Positions 35,587 through 46,612 of a stretch of 64,000 bases of DNA are shown here, in pieces; the stretch's first letter is position 1, and each line of letters starts with the position of its first letter. The stretch is taken from assembly GCA_026168455.1 (NCBI GenBank), contig CM047425.1:43172711-43236710 (forward strand), read 5' to 3'. The position numbers and the translations under genes are program-made. The stretch is from Theocolax elegans (Eukaryota; Arthropoda; Insecta; Hymenoptera; Cerocephalidae). The notes under the pieces were generated by a model that saw nothing but the letters and a program-made list of their open reading frames with translations, was not told the DNA's origin and searched no databases.

Positions 35587-36335
35587 AAGTAATTAATAAA
35601 AAAATGGATTCAAATAAAAAAGTAGTATATCTCCTTATATAATTTACTATGCTTCAATATTTGATTAATAACTTATTATAATTTATTTCACATTACAAAA
35701 ATATTGTGAATTAGTTATTTATAATTATAAGAGAAAATTTAAAAAAAGTAAACGTATGTTTTTAATAAATAAAATATGCCACAACAATATTTGTAAAATA
35801 TATACCGCTATCATTGCTGTCGTTTGTTTCTAATATATTCGCATTGCTACTTTCAAATTCTTGGTTGTCTGACGATTTATCTAAAAATTCTGGGTAATCA
35901 TCGTGAACTGCATCATCTTCATAAAAATCACTGGTATCCATGCAAGATTCACAATCTATTTCGTTTTCTATAGAAAAACCATCATCGCTGTCCTCATCAA
36001 TTTATTTCTATTAAAAAAAATACTTGTTACATTCAATAGTTCCTATAGTTCTGATTAGAATTTAAAAATCAGTTTGAATCTGATGTTAAAAATTACATAT
36101 AATTCAAATATCCGGTAAAAATATAATATATACGCTGAGGTTATTTTTATTTTTTTGAAGATCACATGAATCACGAAAGAATTAAAACAGTGAATTATTT
36201 TACAGATGACGATGAACTTCGATCACTCCTTAAATCACTCGATGATAAATCAGAATCACCTCGACTACATTGCAAAATTCGATTCTGTGTCGCACAAGAA
36301 TACTTTCGAAAAGAATCTGACTTTCTTTTTGGCAT
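32535..36335 (-). pseudogene. EnSpm/CACTA-type transposase, spliced, two lesions
   Basis: Exon 1 starts MPKRKSDSFRKYSCATQNRI at 36335 and ends at a GT near 36201. Exon 2 (about 35990-35807) is acidic (SIENEIDCESC, DFYEDDAVHDDYPEFLDKSS). A phase-1 intron joins it to exon 3 (34823, SDVTYDNSNFETF). Exon 3 reads to YCPHCLILIK with one TGA at 34477, then LCWYTDGVSIYKSSKFNVWP and NLIIGGLWFGEEKP, hallmarks of EnSpm transposases. A short AT-rich intron precedes AGTCDAPAKSLFL and the zinc-like YGCVKCKVKG. A one-base frameshift near 33675 leads to DVMHCVFSGITNQLL, YWKASELKNWFFYFSIPVLK and NLHQLLHLLQTVNDFGPLW, ending at 32535. The protein would cut the element ends. Only two lesions, so recent decay. 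Confidence 0.8.
34879..35171. mobile_element. short MITE in transposase intron
   Basis: AGGTGTCGCCAAGGTGATCT at the left and an inverse AGATCACTTTGGCGTCGCCT at the right. The left half (minus strand) also matches 62600-62690, where CGAGAAAACTTTGACCTACC recurs, so a relative of this repeat lies there. Confidence 0.65.
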
Positions 36336-36610
36336 TTTAAATCTATAAATATAAAATTCTATATAATAAATAAAATTATTTAATTTATTTATATTAATGG
36401 TTTTAAATGCTCTTAATTTCGACATATGTTCAACGTTTACACTTAAGTTATAGTTGTTTTCATTGAAAATTTATACCATAAATGCTTCTATACATTGTTT
36501 GTTATACAAGAAATTAACATAGGCAGATCTTATATACGTATTTATTATAGATAATATTATGTACCGGTATGAAAAGTAAAATTAACAAGAACAGAGTAGA
36601 AAATATGTAT

Positions 36611-37659
36611 TATAACGGTAAGCGTGTTACCGTTCAGGTGAGTAACCGAAAAGAGTATCGATATTGATGCGCGCGCAGGGAACGCGTTGGTGACAGGCAT
36701 TTACTTTTTTACGTGAAAAAGAGCAAAAGGACTGATGTGCTTTGTGCGTGGGTGTGAGAAGCTTCTCGCCACCAACCTCCATGTCGGCGTGCGGAGCAGC
36801 ACGTCTCACAGGCAGTGAGATAAGGAAGCAAGGAGTAGCCAGCCTTCCCGACAGTTGGAGTAAGAGAGACAGGGAGATACACGACTACAAGCTCTCTCTC
36901 TATAGCCCAGCCTTTTCCCGCCTAGACGAGATATCTAGATTCGCGGTAAGTGGTGCACCACGTTTAGACCCGCGTGTCTAGTTAGTGTTTTGTACCCCGA
37001 TTTTCCTGGTACAGTCCAGTTTCCTGGAAGCGTTCCTCTTCTCCCCCCTCTCGTGACAAATCCCGCCCGGGTAGAGAGGTCGGTGGTTCGCGGGAGCCAT
37101 TTCACGAGAGAAGGCGCGCGTGACGTAGAAAGCTTCTACGTCAGAGATACATACGTCACGCGGTGTGACGTATAGCTATCAGGTTAAGCAGCCGATTATT
37201 CCCGGATCGGTTGCTCGTAACTCGTCGGTTAATAGTATTTAACCAGTTGTTTTCGCTATGACCTCGGGGGTAGTCATCGGTACGACTCCCCGTAAACTAT
37301 TAACGTTAATTTACAGTAAATTTGTTAATATTCAAATGTTAATTTAATGAATCGACTCGGCGAGACGACCTTTCTCGCCGATTAACGTAACATATCGATT
37401 GTTGATAGTGTTTTACCGGTTACTGTCCTATCCTACGAATACCGCCCTCTCCGGTGTTTATTCTAGTTGACAATTTTGGGCATAGGGCCCAACACACGAT
37501 ATATAAGTCAAACGAGGTGTTTGACGTTGTTAACGGCATTGCACGGGAATCAAAGTGATTCCCGGCCGCATCGTGGGACTGGACACTTAAGGTTGGTAAG
37601 TTGGGACAAATTGGGCCTAACCGGGGGCCTTACATTTCCCCAGTACCCACCCCATTACA
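36611..37659. mobile_element. solo LTR, 1049 bp, GTAT duplication, inside the EnSpm-like element
   Basis: Starts TATAACGGTAAGCG and ends CACCCCATTACA, flanked by GTAT at 36607-36610 and 37660-37663. The first bases read TA where TG is expected; the end is CA. It is GC-rich in AT-rich surroundings, has no protein, and sits between the two divergent genes. Terminal bases resemble those of the Gypsy 3' LTR (TGTAATGGTAAGTG..CCGTTACA), but the interiors do not obviously match, so a related but different family is likely. Confidence 0.75.
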
Positions 37660-37663
37660 GTAT

Positions 37664-38233
37664 AAAAGTATGTATAATTTACGAACTATGTGAATAATTA
37701 TCTAGTATATTAATAGTAATTTGGTGGAATAAAACAAATTAAATATAAAATTAAAGAATTAATAATATAATATAATAGTGCAATTATTATATAGTTAAAT
37801 CTAACATTTGGAGATCAGTTTTTAAGTTAAATTATTGTTTAATAACTCACTGTTTATTTCATTATTTGTATTCCATACAGAGTTTTGTTGTCATTGCGGT
37901 TCTATTTCTGCCGAACGATCTCGAAAATAACATTTTTTATATATTTCACAAAAATGTGTAACAAATAAAAATCATTTTAAATTAACGTTTCTTACAATCT
38001 TTTTAAATACTTTTAAATATTAGCGATTGATTAATATATAGATTCTGAATTACATTAAGTCTCGATTTATTGAAGGTTTGGTTAAGAAAAAAAAACATCG
38101 TTGTTTTCGATGTGAAATGAGCGGTACATCGTGTTGAAAACTACAATGTTTTTTTTAATTATAACCAAATTTTTTGACTAATCCTAATTGTATTTACAAA
38201 AGTTGTGATCAAGAGTCATTAGTGCTTTAAAAG
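37664..38233. other. intergenic region of the EnSpm-like element
   Basis: AT-rich spacer between the solo LTR and the BEN-like gene; presumably part of the original divergent promoter region. No clear TATA box. Confidence 0.4.
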
Positions 38234-40416
38234 ATGTATTATCTCATTTACTTTTTGAAAATTAAGACGAAAGCTGTCATTACCGCAGATCTTTTGAGCG
38301 AGGAAAAAGAGGAACTGGAGGAAACTGTAGTTCAATATGGAAAGAAGAAGTATGTAGCACGGATACTTAAAAAGAGCAGTAGGTTTTGTTAATTTTTAAT
38401 AAAAGTAATACATATAAACGCTTTTGCATTAATTAATTTGATAATAAATAAGTTCAGTCAGTTTAAAAAGTTTTAAAAGAATTTCATTTTTAGGCATTTT
38501 AAAATTATAATTAATTTACAATTCAATTTGAATTTTATTGTAAATTCATTTTATTTTATTCCTAGATGAGTTAGAATACCTCGAATCTTTAGAAGTAGGA
38601 AAAGATAGGAGAATATTAACTAATGTTGAGACCAAATTGACTGAAGAAAAAAAAATACTAAGCTTAAGAAACAAAATCGAATTAAAGCTATGAGTACATT
38701 AAATAATAACATACAAAATGAAAAAACTATTTTTGAATGTAAACCTGGAACATCTAGCACGCAGAGTATAGGAAAAGCATATGTGGATAAAGGTAATTTT
38801 TGTCCATAACGATTTCTATTATTTAGATTTTACGCAGTCAATAAGTCGTTAGAAAGAAGATATTTTAAAATGTACAAATAATCTGTAAATTAATTATTAT
38901 CTATTAACTTTTGTTTTATAATTTTAAACATTATTAAAATTATTGATTGACTATAAGACAAAAGCAATGAAGATTGTTATACGTAACTTCTGTCATCATT
39001 CAATTAAAACTTTATATTTTTACTAACTTAATTCATATTTTCTTAATTTTCGTTCTTAATACGCGTTAATTCAAAGCATTTTGCAAAATTAAGATTAAGA
39101 TGTGTTCAACAAAAATCTGAAAAAATTATGGGAAGAAACAACGTAAAACCTAAGAAGGGGATCGATGAGAGACCAAATGTAAATGTATACAATGGAAATG
39201 TAAATGACAATATTCAAATATTGAAGCGATCACGGAATAAACAGAGTATGAACGATGTAGATAAAGAAGCAAATTCAGGAATCAGTAGTAAAAATAAAAA
39301 AATACGAATGGTAATTTGTACAGATGAGGATAAAATAAGTAATAATGTTAACAAAGATATTGAACCTAAAAACTCGAAGAAAAAATTACATAAAAAAATA
39401 CCAGACACGGAAGAATGGAAAAAACTACAGAAAACAATTTTAGAAGTTGAAGAAGATGAAGAAGAGTTTGATACGGCACAGCATACAGATACAGGAAATA
39501 ATGAAAGTGCGAATGAGTCGGAAGCTATGTACGAAAACGAAGATGAGGAAAAAGATCGTTCAAACTGTAAAAAGTTGAAACTAGGTAATTATCATACTAT
39601 TATATAAATAATATTATAAGAATAATATTTATGTAATTTATATTTTATTAGCATTTTTTAATTTGTTATTTTTATAATTACAGCCATAGATAAATCAATT
39701 AATACGTTAGTAAGTGTCTCGATGGAACTACAAAGACTATGTGAGGAGAACGAAAAAATGGAAGTAAGTAATGCGCAAAATCTTGTTGCAATGTTATTAA
39801 TAACACAATTTTTTTAGGAAAATTTGTACAATTTAGCTTTACCAGCTTATCAGAAAAGGAAGGGAGCTTTAGAAATAAAATCAGAAACTGGTATATATAT
39901 ATAGATGGATTAAGTCTTGCTGATGCAAAATGATTTAAGAACAGGCCAACTGAGATGACACGGCGATTGATGCTTTATTTGGTCGGTAAAGAAAATTTGA
40001 AAAAATTAGTACCCAAAGGCAATAAAGAATAGATATTCAAAATGTCATATTTTGTAAGGATTTATCAACTCATATATTTACTTATTTATTTACTTGATTA
40101 TTTAAAAATATATTATTTATTAATTTATAATATATTGAATGTAAAGTTAACAATAAATTTTTTTACAGGGTACGTGAATAGACATACGGATCGCCCTATC
40201 AATTATGAAAAGTTCATGGCGACCATTTCTAATCAGTGCACGATACTACGAAATTCAAAAGCAAATCTAAAGCCGACAGTTAAAAAATCTAAAGTAACAA
40301 TATAATTATTGACTTAATTTTTTTTAAATAAGACTAAAATAATTAATTATTGTTTTGTTTTCCAGGAAATTGCAAGGAAACCGATGTCACCAAGAAGCAA
40401 AAATGTTCCGGCTTAA
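38234..40416 (+). pseudogene. BEN-domain-like gene carried by the EnSpm-like element
   Basis: Spliced plus-strand gene with good GT-AG borders. Exon 1 from 38234: ITADLLSEEKEELEETVVQY. Exon 2 (about 38565): ELEYLESLEVGKDRRIL, then an A-run frameshift. A long acidic/basic exon follows at 39128-39593 (PDTEEWKKLQKTILEVEEDE). Two small exons have NTLVSVSMELQRLCEEN and NLYNLALPAYQKRKG. Then ADAK, a stop, and FKNRPTEMTRRLMLYLVGKE, next YVNRHTDRPINYEKF, and a last exon ending KNVPA. The TEMTRRLM..VG.ENL block resembles the core helices of BEN domains, which bind DNA or chromatin proteins. Lesions: one frameshift and one TGA near 39931. It may serve as the second (accessory) protein of the element or be captured from a host; sequence alone cannot decide. 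Confidence 0.6.
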
Positions 40417-40883
40417 AATATATTGTATTATGTATAGTATTTTCATAATTATTCACGCAAATATTGATTATTACTAAGGGTTATTATTTATTATTATTAC
40501 TTCAAATTAATGATTAAATTATTAATACCGTTACGTTAGTAAATTTATATTGTTAATGAAAATTGCGCATTTACTTTCCGATATATGTACATAAATTACT
40601 TTAAAATACGAGGATAGGGACACACGCATTTGTCAATTGAAAAGTGTTACAGAAAGAAAGAGTTCTTAAGATCCCACAAGATTATGATCATATTTTGCTT
40701 TGGTATAAGGAAGATTATAAAGCTAAAAAATCATTTTCGTATTACTGTGTACAAGTTATTCTCGCATCAAACGCAAGAACCAGAAATCGAATTATACACA
40801 CAGTAATACGAAAAATAGCGTATGCAACACGTGAGTACGTTTCCCGTAAAATTGCACTTCACGCTCTTGTTGCATAATATACT

Positions 40884-41599
40884 ATTTTTTACAACGAATT
40901 ATTCAATGTATGAGCATCGATTTATCAATAAAACAATTTGGGGTTTTCGTGGAAAATTTTTTTCTTCGACCGTAGCATATTTAATCCAAAAATTAGATGT
41001 TTTTGCTATGAAATTTCTTTATAGAATAATAAGATTCAACAATAAAAAAATATATAATTTTCATGGGTTATACTGATTTTTGATGTGTAGCACAGGAAAT
41101 GCAACGCTTTTGAACAATCATTGCCAACGAAAATTCGATAATTTAACAATAAAAAAGACTGTAACTTCACTAGCATATTTCTCTTCTTTAGGGTTGATAC
41201 GCGAAGGTAAAACATCAATTTTTTACAACAATTTATTTTATTTATAAGCAAAGATGTAACAATAAAACAACTTGAGTTTTTCGTGGGAAACTTTTCCTCG
41301 CCCTAAGCATTTTTAATCTAAAAAATCTATATTTTTTCCATGAAAATTCTTTATAGAATACAATGATTCATAAATAAAAAGTATAAATAATTTTCGTGGG
41401 ATATTATTATGCTTTTAATTGAAAATGGTTGCCAAATGATTACCACGTTTTCTCTATGAATTGGGAAGTTTTTCTTAATGGAAAAACCTGGCTCCTGCTC
41501 ATTAACAATGGCTTTGCCATGTTTTTACGTTGTAGCCTACCACTATTTTCCAAAGAAAATATTTCCAATAATTTATCCATGGAATTTTTTCTGCGCGGG
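40884..41599 (-). repeat. right TIR of the EnSpm-like transposon
   Basis: Inverted partner of 31002-31717. ORFs seen in both TIRs are mirror copies of the same non-coding sequence. Confidence 0.9.
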
Positions 41600-43722
41600 T
41601 GGAATGGGTTTGTTCCAGTTTACACGTATGCCCTTTGGATTGGCAAATGCTGGTGCAACGTTCCAACGCATGATAGACCAGGTGATTGGACCTACTCTCG
41701 AACCGAATGCTTACTCATATCTCGATGATATCATTGTCGTGACGGAAACCTTCGAAGAGCACAAACTGTTGCTAAAGGAGGTGTTGACTCGTTTGACTGA
41801 AGTCGGTTTATCGGTAAACCGAGAAAAATGTGTTTTCTGTCAACCCAAAGTAAGATACTTGGGTGTACGGGTCAATCGCGACGGGATAAGACTTGATCCA
41901 GCTAAGACGGAGCCGATTCAGGAATATCCGGCTTCCCGAAATCTCAAGCAGCTGAGACGATTCTTTGGGATGGCATCTTGGTACAGACGCTTTATTCCCG
42001 ACTATGCTACGATAGCGGAGCCGTTAACTCGTCTTACAAAGAAAGACCAAAAGTACGAATGGCTACAAGAGCAAGAAAGTGCATTTCGGCGACTCAAAGC
42101 GCTGTTGATGACTGTACCCGTTCTACAGACTCCTGACGAGAATGGCGATTATACCATTCAGACAGATGCTAGTGATACCGGTATCGGCGCAGTGCTAACG
42201 CAGATCGTTGATGGAGTAGAGAGTTCTGGAGTTTGCCAGTAGAGTATTCTCGCTAGCAGAACGCAACTATAGCGTCTCAGAACGGGAATGCCTAGCCGTA
42301 GTATGGGCGATTAGGAAATTTCGACAATATATTGAGGGTTACCAGTTTAAGGTTATAACCGATCACAGAAGTCTTCGTAATATATACAATCCAACGAATC
42401 GGCTCGCCAGGTGGGCATTAGAACTCCAGTCTCATAATTTTACAATTTAGTACAGGAGAAGAGCTCTAAACTACGTCCCTGATTCACTTTCTTGCATGTA
42501 TGAGGAAGACGAGCCGTTCATCGCTTCAGTTTCTTGGAGCCAATCTACGAAAGATCCTTGGTACCTTTCATGGCTGAAAGACGTAACAGAGCGACCTAGA
42601 GATTTTCCGGAATGGAAGATAATAGGAAATAATTTGTATTCGTATCGCGTCGATAACGAGTTAGACGACGTGATGGAGGATCAAGACGCTTGGAAACTGG
42701 TTGTACCAGAGGAGCATCGGCAAGCCATACTCCGTGAGTGTCATGATGATCCGACTGCTGGACACTTAGGTAAGGAAAAGACATTTGCTAGAGTGGCTAA
42801 AATATATTATTGGCCGCGTTACCACGCCGAAGTCGGAGAATATGTACGCAAATGTCAAGTCTGCCAACAGTGTAAGGTGGAGCAACATCCTCCCATGGGT
42901 TTAATGGGTAGACGAGTGATAGAGAAACTATGGCAAGTTGTAGCAGGTGACGTTACTGGCCCGCTTCCGCGGTCAATACACGGATACGAATACATATTGG
43001 TCTTTCAGGATTTGTTTACGCGCTGGATGGAGGCGGTCCCGATTCGGAAAACTAATGCTAGGACCATCGTAAAAGAGTTGCATGAGCAAGTCATCACACG
43101 TTATGGTACCCCAGATGTGTTTCTGTCAGACAACGGAACCGAGTTTAAAAATAAACTCGTGGACGACTGCTTAGTGGAACGAGGGATTTTCCATACGACG
43201 ATTCATCCTTACCATGCTCAGGCTAATCCTGTTGAACATGCTAATAGGGCATTGAAGACAATGATCGCGACCTATATCACAAAGAAGCACAATACATGGG
43301 ACGAGAAACTCCCCGACTTAGTATTCACTGTAAATACATCGATACAAAGTTCAACGGGATGGAGCCCGGCCATGTTACTCTATGGCCGGCAACCCTAGCC
43401 ACCCGGTACAGCTCATAGAGCGCAAGACGAGCTGGTTCAACAACGTGTGGAATACCAACGTTTGCTTGAGTAGAGTGATCGGCTGTCTAGATTACCTGAG
43501 CTTTACAAGAAAGCATCGGCCAATGCGAGTAAAGCTCATGAAAGGCAAGCCGATTACTACAATGCCGGGCGAAGAGCTGCATCTTTTGAAGTTGGAAACC
43601 TAGTGTGGAAGAAGAATCGAGTCCTTTCATCCAGTGCTCAAGGTATTTCGGCCAAGTTAGCCCCGAAATACGTTGGCCCATATTTGGTAGTTTATAGCTA
43701 CGGCCCAAACACCGTTAAGATA
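41600..43722 (+). pseudogene. Gypsy pol part 2: RT, RNase H, integrase
   Basis: Continues RT with FQFTRMPFGLANAGATFQ and the catalytic YLDDIIVV. RNase H follows (TIQTDASDTGIGAVL; after a frameshift near 42220 SERECLAVVWAIRKFRQYI and ITDHRSL). The integrase zinc finger is HDDPTAGHLGKEKTF..CQVCQQC. Its core has the first Asp in VVAGDVTGPLP, the second in FLSDNGTEFKN and the Glu in ANPVEHANRALK. The end has VGNLVWKKNRVL and PKYVGPYLVV. Besides the frameshift there are stops near 42450, 43396 and 43471. Integrase would insert the element with a 4-bp duplication. Domain order PR-RT-RH-IN is that of Gypsy. Reading is broken at 43722 by the GATA-flanked element and resumes at 45078. Confidence 0.92.
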
Positions 43723-45073
43723 CACACTGGGCTTGAACCAGAGATGGGTTGCATTTAAATGACAAAGAAAACTGGAAGTGGCATTTGATTCCTTATTACT
43801 TTATGATGAAAAAACCGTTGGAATTGAAATCCTAGCTGATCCTGTTTCGAAAATATGCATACTTTTCACTTTTTACGTAGTTTATCTCTTCATAAGAGAT
43901 AGTATAGATATAATATATAGATATTATTTCCACACCATCTATGAGTAATTTTTCAACCAATTCTAAACCATTATCACGAGCACCGGAAGAAGAAAGGCCT
44001 CGACAAGTATGCCTAATTCCCTTACCTATTTTTTGTAAACAAAAATTGCAAATATCAATCGAACTTTTAGAAGGAGCCGTTCTTTTCTCACTGGGTGATT
44101 GTTGCACCTCTGCATTGGCAATGTTAAGGCTATTATTTTGATCAATCTTAGAGGAAAAGATACGTTTTTAGCCTTTACCCTTAATAGCTTTTGTGTGACC
44201 CTTGAAACGTGCAGCTGAACATATGTAACAATTACATATCGTTTTATTCCTAGTTCCTTTACTTAAATGCATTTTTTCATAACTAGGCATTTTTAGAAGA
44301 GGTCTTTTTGAATTACCGTTGTCTTGTTCAACAATTGTAAGCCTACAAGAAACGCAGATACTTGAAGGAAACATAGAATTGGCAGTATCAAATCCTTCAT
44401 TGATATGCTTTTTTAACAAATTACAAAGTTTCTCAGTTATTGAAAACTCTGAACGTGAACGACCTTTAAAAACGATTTTATTTCCACAAGTAGTACAAAC
44501 CTTTACTCTATTCTCCTCATGATCACACGTATGGTCCAAATGTGATAGATTATTCATTTTCAATGGTATACTTTTATTTGCAGCAATTAAAGTAAATATC
44601 AATGAATTCAAGAACAATTTGAATAATTTGAATTTTTCACAATATTCTTCTTATATTTGTAGCTACAACTGATGATTTTTAACTGTGGGGAGTCAGAAAT
44701 TGGACATACGCCATCTAGTGATCGTTAACGTAATTAAAGATTTAAAAAGGTTAATGAGCATAAGTTAATTATTACCAAATGTGGACATAGTATAATATAT
44801 GTGATACGTATACACATGTACGTTGTATGAGTGTATGTGTGTGTGTGATTTTGGGTATGCACGAGTGCGTATGCGTATGCAAGTGCGACAAAGTAATTTT
44901 CTTACAAAAATTCGAAGTAAACTTCGTAAAAAGTGAAAAGTATGCATATTTTCGAAACAGGATCAGCTAGGATTTCAATTCGAACGGTTTTTTCATCAAA
45001 AAGTAAGAAGGAATCAAATACCACTTTTCTTTGTCATTTTAATGCAACCCATCTCTGGTTCAAGCCCAGTCTG
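43723..45073. mobile_element. 1.35-kb DNA transposon with GATA duplication and zinc-finger-like gene
   Basis: Ends CACACTGGGCTTGAACC and GGTTCAAGCCCAGTCTG with TIRs of about 165 bp (43723-43890, 44925-45073). GATA flanks both sides (43719-43722, 45074-45077), and removing it with one GATA keeps the integrase tail in frame. Its interior has one minus-strand gene (44617-43832). CACTG-like ends and a 4-bp duplication recall Chapaev-type (CMC) elements, but no transposase domain is seen, so the class is open. Confidence 0.85.
43832..44617 (-). pseudogene. Cys-rich (zinc-finger-like) protein of the 1.35-kb element
   Basis: Minus strand from the ATG upstream of NNLSHLDHTCDHEENRVKVC, then CTTCGNKIVFKGRSRSEFSI, SICVSCRLTIVEQDN, TICNCYICSAARFKGHTKAI, a stop (TAA near 44170), and in the same frame IDICNFCLQKIGKGIRHTC. 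Cys pairs of CxxC form at least four times with an HxxC-like end, so zinc binding is likely. Similar Cys-rich proteins occur as uncharacterised multi-copy genes in other arthropods (from memory, not checked). No DDE motif is seen. The reading runs into the left TIR at its C-terminus. The true start may be the internal MNNLSHL (about 44556). Function unknown. Confidence 0.6.
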
Positions 45074-45314
45074 GATACAAGATGCCCGAGGTAATGAAGA
45101 GAAATGTCATGTATAATATCTCAAACCGTACTTATCCGAAGATCACGGGAATGAGTACGGAGAAGTAGACGACATCGAGATCGGTCAACCTACGCTGGAA
45201 GAGGAACCTGATAATACGGTTTCTGCGAGCGAAGACGACTCAAACAGTGAGATGCAAGCGAGCGAAGTTACATGCGAGGAACATGACGGTAAGCCGACCG
45301 AAAACGCGTATTGA
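45074..45314 (+). pseudogene. Gypsy pol part 3: integrase C-terminal tail
   Basis: IQDARGNEEKCHV, one stop (TAA), YLKPYLSEDHGNEYGEVDDI, then an acidic tail (ASEDDSNSEMQASEVTCEEH) ending with TGA at 45314. The K-PY tail is the usual end of Gypsy integrases. Confidence 0.8.
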
Positions 45315-45425
45315 ACGAGGTAGAGGTCGACCGCGAGGTATGACAAAGTGATAGGTAGTTAAGTTGAGCTAATGGAATTCACTCTCAGTTTGGAACGACC
45401 CTGACAATTGGTATCTGTTTGTTTA

Positions 45426-46423
45426 GATGCTGATCCAGTTCGACAGCGAGCAGCCTCATCCAAAGCGGGATCATCGAGCCCCAGACGCTCGAGCTCCTCA
45501 ACGGCATCACCACGGCCATGGACCACGCCGTGAAAGATGAGTTGGAAGAGAGACGGCGGAGGCAGGAGAACCGAGATGCGGTGGTGATCGAGGAGGACGG
45601 GCCGGATGGAGTACCCGTCCACCCTTCGAGCGGCCTAGTCGTCGAGCCAGAGTTGCCTTAGGCTCAAGGTACAATTCCGGCAGGTCCACCACCGTCCAAG
45701 GTCGGAACTGAACAGTGGCCCAGGGAGCCGGAAGTCCGGCTCCCCAACCAGCTCCAGGAGAGAACCGAGGAGTATGTTTCCCTTCGACGCCCGGAAATGA
45801 GTGCTCCGGATCAGACTGAGGCTTCAGCGTCCCAGTCCGGTCCGACCCCGAGCCAGGAATTATCGGAGGATGGGGAAGAGGCGTGGCAAACAGTGTTGGA
45901 GGCGTTGACCTAGGCCCGTGAATCTTTTAATGCCACGTCAATCGCCGAAAACCACAACTTCGCCTTGTATGACCAATTTAAGGCGAAGTTCCCAGAAGCC
46001 TCCGATAAAAGTGGTCCCTGGGAGGCCATCGTTGAGTACCGTAGGGCGGAACGCTAAGCGGTATCGGCCATGAGGGCGGACCGGAGAGAGAGAGCGGCGG
46101 AAGCCGCTCGTGCCGAGAAACGGCAGGAACGTGAAGAAACCGCTCGGAGGGCCCACGAATATCGGCTCAAACTAGACGAGGAGGCCAAGGAGGCACAACG
46201 CCGGGTAGCCAGAGCTCATGAGGAGGAAGAGCGCGCTCAGGCTAGTTTGGAGGGTAGAACTCCGCGGCCAAAGAGAGAGTCCGAGCCGAAGTGCTCCGTT
46301 TGTAGAGAGTGGGGGGTCCTCGATCTGGAGGACTGTCCGTGCAAATTTAAGCACAAGGAGATCCGGCGTCAGAAGCGGGAGAGGTACCGTGAGAACCAGC
46401 GGCACCGGCAGGGGTACGAGTGA
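45426..46423 (+). pseudogene. additional ORF downstream of Gypsy pol, three stops
   Basis: After an acceptor-like TTTGTTTAG|A at 45425, one frame reads SSLIQSGIIEPQTLELLNGI, AVKDELEERRRRQE, then three in-frame stops (45658, about 45910, 46056). It ends with a long Arg/Glu/Ala helix (DRRERAAEAARAEKRQEREE..) and a Cys cluster KCSVCREWGVLDLEDCPCKF, stop at 46421. GC is far higher than in the flanks and like pol. It lies where an env would be, yet has no signal peptide or membrane segment. It could be gag-like coding in an unusual place or an accessory ORF made from spliced RNA. I do not recognise the family. Confidence 0.6.
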
Positions 46424-46612
46424 AGTATGGTATCCCGGTGCAAATAGTGTACATAGTTTTTATATAGTACAATAAAATATATTTTTCTATTCCCAATGTA
46501 GTTCTTTTGAGTGAGTTCATTCTTTGTTGTACCCGAGTCGTTATATCCTATCCTTCAGTCGTATTTCTGGTACAGATACCACATACCCGGTATGCGGAAT
46601 CTGGCAGGGAGA
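46424..46612 (+). other. Gypsy 3' untranslated region with polypurine tract
   Basis: Contains AATAAA at 46473. It ends with GGCAGGGAGA immediately before the LTR, a plausible polypurine tract for plus-strand priming. Confidence 0.6.

Larger units (their letters stand above)
31002..41599. mobile_element. EnSpm-like DNA transposon, 10.6 kb, in Gypsy RT
   Basis: Inverted ends CCCGCGCAGAAAAAATTCC and GGAATTTTTTCTGCGCGGG. TIRs run 31002-31717 and 40884-41599 (716 bp each, only scattered differences). The flanks share TG (31000-31001, 41600-41601), and removing the element with one TG leaves the surrounding RT frame continuous. It encodes an EnSpm/CACTA-type transposase on the minus strand (36335-32535) and a BEN-like gene on the plus strand (38234-40416), divergent from a central region. 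Termini do not begin with CAC as most CACTA elements do, and a 2-bp duplication is at the short end of the EnSpm range, so the sub-lineage is uncertain. Nested inside: palindrome 31983-32513, MITE 34879-35171, solo LTR 36611-37659. Confidence 0.9.

Noticed and set aside
36627..37697. ORFs in the GC-rich segment between the transposase and BEN-like gene
   Set aside because: The segment is a solo LTR with GTAT duplication; none has protein similarity.
45938..46405. Minus ORFs overlapping the ORF downstream of pol
   Set aside because: Shadows of a GC-rich plus-strand frame with continuous helical and Cys-rich pattern.
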